Shown in pieces: positions 53,525-61,081 of a DNA stretch of 64,000 nt. This DNA comes from Croceibacterium_A sp044506885. Lineage in GTDB: Bacteria; Pseudomonadota; Alphaproteobacteria; Sphingomonadales; Sphingomonadaceae. The position numbers and the translations under genes are program-made. The stretch's first letter is position 1; each line of letters starts with the position of its first letter. The notes beneath the pieces were generated by a model. That model did not search any database. It was not told the DNA's origin and was given only the letters and a program-made list of their open reading frames with translations. The stretch is taken from the NCBI GenBank assembly GCA_044506885.1, contig JBIQKC010000003.1, positions 57,187-121,186 of the forward strand. The letters are read 5' to 3'.

Positions 53525-53758
53525 GTGGGCGAACTCTATCATCCGCCGGTCAAGCGGTCGATCGAGATCGCCGGACACAAGACCTCGATCAGCCTCGAAC
53601 CGCTGTTCTGGAGCCTGCTGAAGCAGGCGGCGGAAAGCGAGGGCCTGCCGCTCAACGCGCTCGTCGCGCGGATCGACGCCGAACGGATCGGGGCGGAGCG
53701 GCCGCCGGGGCTGGCGGGCGCGATCCGGCTGTGGCTGGTGGCGCGGCAGGGTTCGTGA
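53525..53758 (+). CDS. Ribbon-helix-helix domain protein (RHH_4-like)
   Basis: A 77-residue protein starting at GTG 53525, four bases after the phaB stop. The pattern RSIEIAGHKTSISLEPLFWS, then a helix LLKQAAESEGLPLNALVARI, matches ribbon-helix-helix domains of the PF13467 type common in alphaproteobacteria. It may bind DNA as a dimer, possibly regulating its own operon. Its stop overlaps the next start (GTGA). Confidence 0.8.
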   Translation: MGELYHPPVKRSIEIAGHKTSISLEPLFWSLLKQAAESEGLPLNALVARIDAERIGAERPPGLAGAIRLWLVARQGS

Positions 53759-54714
53759 GACGTCTCGCCGCAGCGCTGGCGGCCATCTGGCTAGGCGCCG
53801 CGTCCTCCTTGGCGAGCGCGGCGGACGGCCTGTCGAACTACATCTTTGCCGGAGGCGCGGCCGCCGACGAGCTGGAGCCGCTGCTGGAGCGCGGCGACAT
53901 CGACGGGGTGCAGATCGTCTATACCTGGAAGGCGCTGGAACCCGAGGAAGGGCGCTACGACTTCTCGGCGATCGAGCGCGACCTGGCGGCAACCGGCGCG
54001 ATGGGCAAGAAGCTGTTCGTGCAGGTGCAGGACCGGTTCTTCCTGCCGACCGCGCGCAACCTGCCCGACTACATCCTGTCGCAACCGCAATACGATGGCG
54101 GGCTGGCGCGGCAGGCGGACAATCCGGGCGAAGGGCGGCCGGTGGCGGCGGGGTGGGCCGCCAGGCAATGGAACCCCGCCGTGAGGGCGCGCTTCCAGGC
54201 GTTGATCGCGGCGCTGGCCGAACGGTTCGACGGACGCATCCACGGGCTCAACCTGCCGGAGACCGCGATCGACCTGCTGGAACCGGAGGAAGGGTTTTCC
54301 TGCGACGCCTATTTCGCCGCCGAGCTGGAGAACGCCACATTCGCGCGCGCGGCCTTCGCGCGCAGCCATGTGGTCCAATATGTCAATTTCTGGCCCTGCG
54401 AATGGAACAACGACCATGGCTACATGGAACGGTTCTTCGCCGCCGCCGTCGAGCAGGGAATCGGCATCGGCGGGCCGGACATCGTGCCGTGGCGGCGCGG
54501 CCAGATGGCCAATTCCTATCCGTTCCTCAATCGCCACCGGGACGGGCTGTCGCTGGTGGCGATGGCGGTGCAGGAACCGACGCTGACCTACACCGACCCC
54601 GACACCGGCAAGCCGTTCACGCGCGAGGACATCGTCGCCTTCGCGCGCGACTACCTCGGCGTCGACATCGTGTTCTGGACGCCCGAAGCGCCGTGGCTGC
54701 GCGGCGGGGAATGA
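53755..54714 (+). CDS. Exported TIM-barrel protein resembling glycoside hydrolases
   Basis: A 319-residue protein with a signal peptide (about residues 1-23). The motif GVQIVYTWKALEPEEGRYDF is the classic start of (beta/alpha)8 glycosidases (GH42/GH5/clan A-like). Candidate catalytic glutamates are E169 in GLNLPETAID and E216 in NFWPCEWNN. I cannot name the GH family. It is translationally coupled to the ribbon-helix-helix gene, an unusual partnership. Confidence 0.65.
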   Translation: MRRLAAALAAIWLGAASSLASAADGLSNYIFAGGAAADELEPLLERGDIDGVQIVYTWKALEPEEGRYDFSAIERDLAATGAMGKKLFVQVQDRFFLPTARNLPDYILSQPQYDGGLARQADNPGEGRPVAAGWAARQWNPAVRARFQALIAALAERFDGRIHGLNLPETAIDLLEPEEGFSCDAYFAAELENATFARAAFARSHVVQYVNFWPCEWNNDHGYMERFFAAAVEQGIGIGGPDIVPWRRGQMANSYPFLNRHRDGLSLVAMAVQEPTLTYTDPDTGKPFTREDIVAFARDYLGVDIVFWTPEAPWLRGGE

Positions 54715-54730
54715 TTTCGCGCGGTCAGTG

Positions 54731-54973
54731 TCAGTACGTCGCGGGGGGATCGCTGGCCGGGAAGCTTTCGTCGCTCGCCTGGTCCGTCGCGGTCCATTCG
54801 CGGCCGGGGCTGTCGGCCATGGCGGCCGGGCCCGCGTCGCGGACCTTGGCGAAGTTCTCCCCCGTCGCCTGGTTGCCGGCGAACGCGGGCTCGCTTTCGT
54901 TCCGCGTCTTCTCATAAGCCTTGTAGCCGATGTAACCGAGCGCGCCGAGCGCGGCCATCTTGAGCAAACCCAT
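54731..54973 (-). CDS. Small conserved membrane-associated protein with SDESFPASDPP tail
   Basis: An 80-residue protein with a short hydrophobic N-terminus (MGLLKMAALGALGYIGYKAY) and a polar acidic tail ending DQASDESFPASDPPATY. The last motif recurs in small stress-associated proteins of many proteobacteria, function unknown. AAGGAAGGTG precedes the ATG. It lies between two plus-strand genes as a single minus-strand unit. Confidence 0.75.
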   Translation of the reverse strand: MGLLKMAALGALGYIGYKAYEKTRNESEPAFAGNQATGENFAKVRDAGPAAMADSPGREWTATDQASDESFPASDPPATY

Positions 54974-55086
54974 GAAACACCTTCCTTTCGCCGTCCCAAC
55001 GCTTCGGCGCGCGGAAGGTTCATGTCCGCCGGAACGGGCGCGGCAATGTGGTTGACCCGCGCGCCCGGCCGCTTCAATTGCGGCGC

Positions 55087-55965
55087 ATGAGCAGCCGCAA
55101 ACCGATCCGCAAGGCCGTGTTCCCCGTGGCGGGGCTCGGCACCCGATTCCTGCCCGCGACCAAGGCCATCCCCAAGGAGCTGCTGCCGATCGTCGACCGG
55201 CCGCTGATCCAGTATGCGGTGGACGAGGCGCGCGAGGCGGGAATCGAGCAGATGATCTTCGTCACCGGCCGCGGCAAGACCGCGCTGGTCGAGCATTTCG
55301 ACATCGCCTACGAACTCGAATCGACGATGCAGGAGCGCGGCAAGGGACTGTCCGTGCTCGATTCGACCCGCTTCACGCCGGGCGACCTCATCACCGTGCG
55401 GCAACAGGTTCCGCTGGGGCTCGGCCACGCGATCTGGTGCGCGCGCGCCATCGTCGGCGACGAGCCGTTCGCGATCCTGCTGCCCGACGAACTGATGGTC
55501 GGCCAGCCGGGGTGCATGAAGCAGATGGTCGAAGCCTACAACGAAGTGGGCGGCAACCTGATCTCGGTGCTGGAAGTCCCGCGCGAGGACGTGTCGAGCT
55601 ATGGCGTGATCGACCCCGGCGAATCGTTGGGGGGCGCGCTGACCGAGGTGCGCGGGCTGGTGGAAAAGCCGCCGGTGGAACAGGCCCCGTCGAACAAGAT
55701 CATTTCGGGCCGCTACATCCTCCAGCCCGAAGTGATGCGCACGCTCGAAAGCCAGGAGCAAGGCGCGGGAGGCGAGATCCAGCTTACCGACGCGATGGCG
55801 CGGATGATCGGCAACCAGCCGTTCCACGCGGTGACGTTCGCCGGGCGGCGCTTCGACTGCGGCAGCAAGGCCGGCTTCGTCGAGGCGACGCTGGCGCTGG
55901 CGCTCGAACGCGAGGACATGGGCGAAGAAGTCCGCCGCCTGGCCGAACGCCTGTTGGCCCGCTGA
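55087..55965 (+). CDS. galU: UTP-glucose-1-phosphate uridylyltransferase
   Basis: A 292-residue nucleotidyltransferase making UDP-glucose for exopolysaccharide and envelope glycans. It has the nucleotide-binding GLGTRFLPATKAIPKELLP, the uridine site VPLGLGHAIWCA, LPDELMV and the sugar-phosphate site VEKP. The length fits GalU. ATG 55087 is preferred because family alignment begins with RKAVFPVAGLGTR. There is no obvious operon partner. Confidence 0.94.
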   Translation: MSSRKPIRKAVFPVAGLGTRFLPATKAIPKELLPIVDRPLIQYAVDEAREAGIEQMIFVTGRGKTALVEHFDIAYELESTMQERGKGLSVLDSTRFTPGDLITVRQQVPLGLGHAIWCARAIVGDEPFAILLPDELMVGQPGCMKQMVEAYNEVGGNLISVLEVPREDVSSYGVIDPGESLGGALTEVRGLVEKPPVEQAPSNKIISGRYILQPEVMRTLESQEQGAGGEIQLTDAMARMIGNQPFHAVTFAGRRFDCGSKAGFVEATLALALEREDMGEEVRRLAERLLAR

Positions 55966-56047
55966 GCCGCGCAGAGCTCTCGTCCCATGCGCGGCTGTGC
56001 CGCACCCTCTCGGTAATCCGAACGCTTCAGGGCGTGCGGCCCGATGG

Positions 56048-56068
56048 ACCCTGAAACGAGTTCAGGGT
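56048..56068. repeat. Short palindromic intergenic repeat
   Basis: accctgaa (56048-56055), loop acgag and ttcagggt (56061-56068) form a perfect 8-base hairpin about 80 bases after the galU stop. There is no U-run, so it is more likely a REP-like element than a terminator, although it could stabilise the galU transcript. Confidence 0.5.
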
Positions 56069-56134
56069 GACGAATGGGGTAAGGCAGGTACGGGAGCCGG
56101 GGGGCCGTGTTTGCAACAGATACGATCGCCAAAC

Positions 56135-56160
56135 GAAAAGGGCGCCTGAACGGCGCCCTT
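56135..56160 (-). terminator. Rho-independent terminator of the M23 peptidase gene
   Basis: aagggcgcc (56138-56146) and ggcgccctt (56152-56160) form a perfect 9-base stem with a 5-base loop. On the minus strand it is followed by TTTTCG and lies 26 bases after the peptidase stop. Confidence 0.85.
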
Positions 56161-56185
56161 GTTCATCGGTGCTGGATGGCGCCGC

Positions 56186-56851
56186 TTATTCGGGGCCGCC
56201 CATCGCGCCTTCGCCGGTCGCGACCACGGCTTCGGCGAGCATGTAGGGGCGCGGATCGACGGCATCGCCGGCGACGCGCACTTCATAGTGCAGGTGCGGG
56301 CCGGTCGACCGGCCGGTCGAACCGACGTAGCCGATCAGCTGGCCTTTCCTGACCATGTCGCCATTGGCGACCGCATAGCCCGAAAGGTGCGCATAGCGGG
56401 TCTGCAATTCGCCGCCATGCTCGATCTGGATGTAGTTGCCGTAGCTGCTGAACCGTTCGGCCTTGGACACCAGACCGTCGGCGGTGGCGTAGACCGGGGT
56501 GCCGGACGGGGCGGCGAGATCCACGCCCTTGTGATTGCGGCGGCCGCCGAGAACCGGGTGGTTGCGCATGCCGTAATCGCTGGTCAGCGTATAGCCTTCG
56601 ACCGGCATCTGCGACGGCACCGAAACGCGCGCCGCCGGAGACGGGGTGGCCGACACGATGCCGGTGGCGTCCATCGATTTCCAGCTGGCGAACAGTTCGC
56701 TGAATTCACGGTCGCCGGAACCTTCGCCGGCCTTGGCGGCATCCACCGCGCCGGTAATCTGGGCGCTGGCGGCGGTCTCGTTGGCCTGTGCCGGAGCCGC
56801 CACCGAAAGGGCGATGCCGGTCAGCGCCGCGAAGCCGAACTTGAATACCAT
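56186..56851 (-). CDS. M23-family metallopeptidase (LytM domain)
   Basis: A 221-residue exported protein with signal peptide (about residues 1-24, ending APAQANE) and a C-terminal LytM domain (about 85-205). Zinc-binding residues H107 and D111 (NHKGVD) and H188 with H186 (HLHYE) are all present, as is H155 in RYAHLS, so it should be an active peptidoglycan endopeptidase rather than a degenerate EnvC-type regulator. ATG 56851 starts the signal peptide. The gene ends at a clear terminator. Confidence 0.9.
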   Translation of the reverse strand: MVFKFGFAALTGIALSVAAPAQANETAASAQITGAVDAAKAGEGSGDREFSELFASWKSMDATGIVSATPSPAARVSVPSQMPVEGYTLTSDYGMRNHPVLGGRRNHKGVDLAAPSGTPVYATADGLVSKAERFSSYGNYIQIEHGGELQTRYAHLSGYAVANGDMVRKGQLIGYVGSTGRSTGPHLHYEVRVAGDAVDPRPYMLAEAVVATGEGAMGGPE

Positions 56852-56966
56852 GCGACCATCCGTCGTGTTGCCTGCGGCCAGTATGCGGCCGTCTTTCAAT
56901 CTGTGCTGAGATGGTCGGAACCCCCCGCCGTCTCGCGCATTGGGGTCGTAGGTGGCAAAATGTTAA

Positions 56967-57754
56967 TCAAGCAACACCGGCGTAGTAATCGCGCGACAGA
57001 CCGGCAGCGAGACGCGCTGAGTCGTTGAACGGCGGCTTAAGCGCCCCGCCGAAATGGCGCGCAACCAGCGTTTTCCAGTGATTCCGCGGCTCGATCCGAT
57101 GGCTTTCGCACCATGCGGCGAAATGGGTTGCGCCCGTGCGCACGTGGCGGATTTCATCGTCAAGGATTCGTTGCAGGATGCGCGCGCCGTTCTCGTCGCC
57201 CGCGGCGCGAACCCGCGCTAGCGTGGCCGGCGTGACGTCGAGGCCGCGCGCTTCGAGCACCATCGGCACCACCGCGAGCCGCGCCGCGACGTCATGCCGC
57301 GTATTCGCCGCCGCTTCCCACAGCCCGCCATGCGCGGGGAGCATGCCGTAATGCGCGCCGAGGGTATGCAGCTTGCGCTCCAGCAGCGCGAAATGCATCG
57401 CCTCGTCCGCGGCGACGGAGAGGAAATCGGCCGCGAAACCGCGCCCCATCCCGCCGCCGAATCGCCCCGCCATGTCGAGCGCGAGGTCGATGGCGACGAA
57501 TTCGATATGCGCCAGCGAATGCCACAGCGCGATTCGCCCGCGCTCCGACCCGCCCCGGCCGCGCCGGGGCATGCGGCCCGGCGGCAGCAGTCGAGCCCGG
57601 CTGGCACGGCCGGTTCGTCGGGCATCGCGGTGGAGAAGTCCCACGCCAGTTCGCCGCGCCGCGATGCGCGCACGAGCGCGCGCGTGGCCATGACCTTGGC
57701 GCGCGGATCGCTTTCCAGCAGCGCCGCGCGGATCGCCGCCGAAAGCCCCGTCAC
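56967..57754 (-). pseudogene. DUF455 ferritin-like protein gene, frameshifted near 57590
   Basis: Two reading frames together give a normal DUF455 protein. The first part (GTG 57754 to about 57592) encodes LSAAIRAALLESDPRAKVMA and, after RASRRGELAWDFS, MPDEPAVPA. The second frame (about 57590 to 56967) continues with LLPPGRMPRRGRGGS, then the di-iron-type segments LWHSLAHIEFVAIDLALDM and DEAMHFALLERKL, with a second helix pair at ILDDEIRHVRTGATHFA. The frames differ by one base, consistent with loss of a single G near 57590 (in the cagcag/tcgag stretch). The start overlaps the bcp stop (GTGA). It could be a real disruption, a recent mutation or a sequencing error. Confidence 0.8.
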
Positions 57755-58251
57755 AGCGCCCTTGCCGCCTCCAGCACTTCCGCCGCGTGGCCCTTGACCT
57801 TCACCTTGCGCCAGACCTGGGCGATGCGCCCTTCCGCGTCGATCAGGTAAGTGGTGCGGTGCATGCCCATGAACAGGCGGCCGTAGAGCTTCTTTTCGCC
57901 CCACACGCCCAGCGCATCGGACAGCCCGCCATCGGCATCGGTCGCAAGCGGCGCGGCGAGCGAATGCTTGGCGGCGAACTTCGCGTGCTTTGCCGGCGGA
58001 TCCTTGCTGACGCCGAGGACCGCCGCGCCCGCCGCCTCGAATTCCGGCAGCAAGGCGGAGAAGTCCTTGTTCTCCACCGTGCAGCCGGGGGTGTCGTCCT
58101 TCGGGTAGAAGAACACCACCAGCTTGCGGCCGCGGAAGTCGGACGGCTTCACGCTGCCGCCGTCGGTGGTTTGCAGGGCGATGTCGGGCATCGGGTCGCC
58201 GATGCCGGCCTGTTTCGTTCCGGTCTGTTTCGTCCCGGTCTGTTCGGTCAT
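57751..58251 (-). CDS. bcp: Bcp-type thioredoxin-dependent peroxiredoxin
   Basis: A 166-residue peroxiredoxin that reduces hydroperoxides. It shows the peroxidatic motif YPKDDTPGCT with C57, GVSKDPPAKHAKFAAKH and the C-terminal WRKVKVKGHAAEVL. The resolving cysteine that follows five residues later in E. coli Bcp is absent (VENKDFS), so it is a 1-Cys-like form. An unusual N-terminal repeat (TGTKQTGTKQ) comes from a 15-base duplication. The ATG overlaps the glnE stop (ATGA). Confidence 0.9.
   Translation of the reverse strand: MTEQTGTKQTGTKQAGIGDPMPDIALQTTDGGSVKPSDFRGRKLVVFFYPKDDTPGCTVENKDFSALLPEFEAAGAAVLGVSKDPPAKHAKFAAKHSLAAPLATDADGGLSDALGVWGEKKLYGRLFMGMHRTTYLIDAEGRIAQVWRKVKVKGHAAEVLEAARAL
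58211..58240. repeat. 15-base tandem duplication in the bcp 5' end
   Basis: tgtttcgttccggtc (58211-58225) is repeated as tgtttcgtcccggtc (58226-58240), one mismatch, followed by a partial third copy. It encodes the TGTKQ repeat at the Bcp N-terminus. It is in frame, so it lengthens but does not disrupt the protein. Confidence 0.8.
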
Positions 58252-60929
58252 TGCGCTATCTCCAGCGTTTCGCCGAATGTCTCGGCCCAGATCGCCGCCA
58301 CGCCATGCCGCGCGGCGGACAGGTGTTGCAAGAGCGTGTCGTAGCTCTCCTCGCCGCAGGCCTTCGCGAGCGCGGCGCAGGCGGCGTCGGGCGGGCGGTC
58401 GAGATCGGGGGCGAGCAGCCGCGCGGCGACGAGCAGCCGGGCGAGGAACGCCTGGTCCGCGGCGAAGGACGGCGGCGCCAGCCCTTCGGCGACAAGCGCC
58501 TCGATCGCCTCGCTCAGACCGGGGTGGAAGGCGGTGCGATGGCGCAGCTGGAGATAGTGGATCACGAACTCGCAATCGACCAGCCCGCCGCGCAGCAGCT
58601 TGGCGTCGAGCGGGCCGGCGGCGGGCTTGTGCGCGGCCATTTCCGCCCGCATCGCCAGCACGTCGGCGCGCAGCTTGTCCGGATTGCGCGGCGCATCGAG
58701 CACGCGGCCGACGACCGCATCGAGCTGCGCGCGCGCCTCTGGCGGGCTGAACACCGGGCGCGCACGGCACAGCGCCATGTGCTCCCAGGTCCAGGCGTCT
58801 TCGCGCTGGTAGCGCTCGAAGCTGTCGAGGCCGACCGCGATCGGCCCCTGCGCGCCCGAGGGCCGCAGCCGGGTATCGACTTCGTAGAGCGCGCCTTCGG
58901 CGGTCGGCACGCTGAGCGCGGCGGTGACGCGCTGGGCGAGGCGGTTGAAATAGAGCGCCGGGGTCAGCGGCCGGCGGCCGTCCGATTCGCCCGAACCGTC
59001 GCCGGTGAACAGGTAGATCAGGTCGAGGTCCGATGCGTGGGTCAGCGCGCATCCGCCGAGCCGCCCGAGGCCGAGCACGACCAGCTCCGCGCCCGGAACC
59101 TTGCCGTGGGCGCGCTCGAACTCGGCGCAGGCGGCTTCGGCCGCCACATCGAGCGCCGCTTCGGCGACACGCGAGAGCCCGGCGGCGATCGCGAGCGGAT
59201 CGTGACGCCCTTCGACGAGCTGCGCGCCGAGCGCGAAGCGCTCTTCACCCACGACCTGGCGGATGCGGTCGAGCACCTGTTCGTAGTCGTCGTTCACCTC
59301 GGCACGCCGCATGCGCGCGGCGAGATCCTCCACCGCGCCGGGCAGGTCGAAGGCCGAACGGTCGATCAGCCGGTCGAGCAGCTCGGGCCGCCGGGCAAGC
59401 TCGTCGGCCAGCGGGCGGGCGATGGTGAGGATGCGCAGCACCAGCTCCAGCAGTCCGGGACGCTGCTCGAACAGCCGGAACAGGTTAACCGCGGTCGGCA
59501 GGCGCGAAAGCAGCGTTTCCCAGCGGGCGAGCGCGATGTCAGGCTCCGGCGCGTCGGCGAGCGCCTCGACGAGGTCCGGCAGCATGGCGTCGAACGCCGC
59601 GCGCGCTTCCGTGCCGCGCAGGCTGCGGATGGTGTCGCGCCAGGCGGCGGCGCGTTCGTCGATCTTGCGGCGCAATTCGGGGGCGACGGTGTTGCGCGGC
59701 CGCGCCGCCGCCTCCTCCCCGTCGCCGAGCAGGCCGTCGTAGCGTTCGGCCACCGACGCGCAGAGCGCGCGCAGTTCCGCAACCAGTTCCGCGCCCGAGC
59801 CGAGCCCGTCGAGCCGGGCGACATTGTCGAGCGCGGCGGCGTCTTCCGGCAGCGAATGGGTCTGGCGATCGTCGATCATCTGCAAGCGGTGCTCGACTGT
59901 CCGCAGCCGGTCATAGGCATCGCCGAGCACGCGGGCGTCTTCGGCCGAGACGATCCCTTCCGCCGCCAGCGCGTCGAGCGCGGCGCGGGTGCCGCGCCGG
60001 CGCAGCGGCGGCAACCGCCCGCCGTAGATGAGCTGGTGCGTCTGGGCGAAGAATTCGACTTCGCGAATCCCGCCGCGCCCGCGTTTGAGATCGAAGCCGG
60101 GGCCGGGCTCGCGCGGGCCGCAATGGGTTTCGCGAATCCGCCGGGTCAGGCGGCGCACTTCCTCCAGCGCGGTGAAATCGAGGCTGCGCCGCCAGACGAA
60201 CGGGCGAATCGCGCGCAGGAACTCGATCCCGATCGGCACGTCCCCGGCGGCGGCGCGGGCGCGGATGAAGGCCGCGCGTTCCCACGCCAGCGCCGAGCTT
60301 TCGTAGTGGCTCAGCGCGCCGTTGAGCGGGATCGCCAGCGGGCTGACTTCGGACGCCGGGCGCAGCCGCAAATCGACGCGGAAGACGTAGCCGTCGCCGG
60401 TCTGCGAGCTGAGCGTCTCGACCAGCGTGCGGGCATAGCGCTGCGCCGCCTCGCCCGGTTCGTCGCGTTCGCGGCGGGGCAGGCGTTCGGGATCGTAGAG
60501 CAGGATCGGATCGATGTCGGAACTGTAGTTGAGTTCGCCCGCCCCGTGCTTGCCGAGCGCGAGGGCGACGAAGCCGACCGGCTGCGCATCGGGCGCGCGG
60601 CGCGCGATGGCGGCGGCTATCGCGCGGTCGAGCGCGCGGTCCGCCAGCGCGCTCAGTTCGCCCATGACCATGTCCAGCCCGAACGCGCCGGCGAGATCGC
60701 CGATGGCGAGCGCGGTCGCCAGCGCCAGCCGTTCGCGGCGCAGCGCCACTGGCACATCGGCGCCTTCGCCCGCCCGCCGCGCCGCCGCCAGCGCCGCCTC
60801 GCCCTCGCCCGCCGCCAGCAGCGCGGCAAGATCGGGCTGGCGCTGGAGCGCGAGGGCGAGGAAGGGCGAATGCGCCGCGGCGCGCCCGATCGCCGATTGC
60901 CAGTCGATGGTCATGGGCCGGATGGTCAT
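58248..60929 (-). CDS. glnE: Bifunctional glutamine-synthetase adenylyltransferase/deadenylase
   Basis: An 893-residue enzyme that adenylylates and deadenylylates glutamine synthetase in response to nitrogen status. Both nucleotidyltransferase domains are present: the N-terminal one with GKHGAGELNYSSDIDPI and the C-terminal one with GLGRLGGCALTHASDLDLIY, each with the metal-binding D-x-D pattern. KRGRGGIREVEFFAQ and a helical linker (GlnD-like) lie between. ATG 60929 or the second ATG at 60914 may start it; both lie in a 15-base direct repeat. It overlaps bcp. Confidence 0.94.
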   Translation of the reverse strand: MTIRPMTIDWQSAIGRAAAHSPFLALALQRQPDLAALLAAGEGEAALAAARRAGEGADVPVALRRERLALATALAIGDLAGAFGLDMVMGELSALADRALDRAIAAAIARRAPDAQPVGFVALALGKHGAGELNYSSDIDPILLYDPERLPRRERDEPGEAAQRYARTLVETLSSQTGDGYVFRVDLRLRPASEVSPLAIPLNGALSHYESSALAWERAAFIRARAAAGDVPIGIEFLRAIRPFVWRRSLDFTALEEVRRLTRRIRETHCGPREPGPGFDLKRGRGGIREVEFFAQTHQLIYGGRLPPLRRRGTRAALDALAAEGIVSAEDARVLGDAYDRLRTVEHRLQMIDDRQTHSLPEDAAALDNVARLDGLGSGAELVAELRALCASVAERYDGLLGDGEEAAARPRNTVAPELRRKIDERAAAWRDTIRSLRGTEARAAFDAMLPDLVEALADAPEPDIALARWETLLSRLPTAVNLFRLFEQRPGLLELVLRILTIARPLADELARRPELLDRLIDRSAFDLPGAVEDLAARMRRAEVNDDYEQVLDRIRQVVGEERFALGAQLVEGRHDPLAIAAGLSRVAEAALDVAAEAACAEFERAHGKVPGAELVVLGLGRLGGCALTHASDLDLIYLFTGDGSGESDGRRPLTPALYFNRLAQRVTAALSVPTAEGALYEVDTRLRPSGAQGPIAVGLDSFERYQREDAWTWEHMALCRARPVFSPPEARAQLDAVVGRVLDAPRNPDKLRADVLAMRAEMAAHKPAAGPLDAKLLRGGLVDCEFVIHYLQLRHRTAFHPGLSEAIEALVAEGLAPPSFAADQAFLARLLVAARLLAPDLDRPPDAACAALAKACGEESYDTLLQHLSAARHGVAAIWAETFGETLEIAQ

Positions 60930-60932
60930 GGG
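60906..60932. repeat. 15-base direct repeat at the glnE start
   Basis: gatggtcatggg occurs at 60906-60917 and again at 60921-60932, a 15-base period. It duplicates the glnE start codon and gives the N-terminus MTIRPMTIDW with two alternative ATGs in frame. Confidence 0.75.
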
Positions 60933-61047
60933 GCGCGTGAGTGCATGGCCCGCCGGGCAAGGGCAAGCCCTCGTTCTCGGCGCGTGTTGCCTGCCGCCGC
61001 CGGCTTTGCCAGAGTCGCGCGTCCCACCTTGCCGCAGCGAGTCCGTC

Positions 61048-61081
61048 CATGAATCGAGCCTGCCCATGAATCGAGCCTGCC
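61048..61081. repeat. Perfect 17-base tandem duplication at the M28 peptidase start
   Basis: catgaatcgagcctgcc is present at 61048-61064 and again at 61065-61081. The first copy supplies an ATG at 61049 that is out of frame with the gene: it reads six codons (MNRACP) and stops at TGA 61067-61069, which overlaps the real ATG at 61066 as ATGA. The duplication thus created a short upstream ORF coupled to the gene. Confidence 0.85.
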
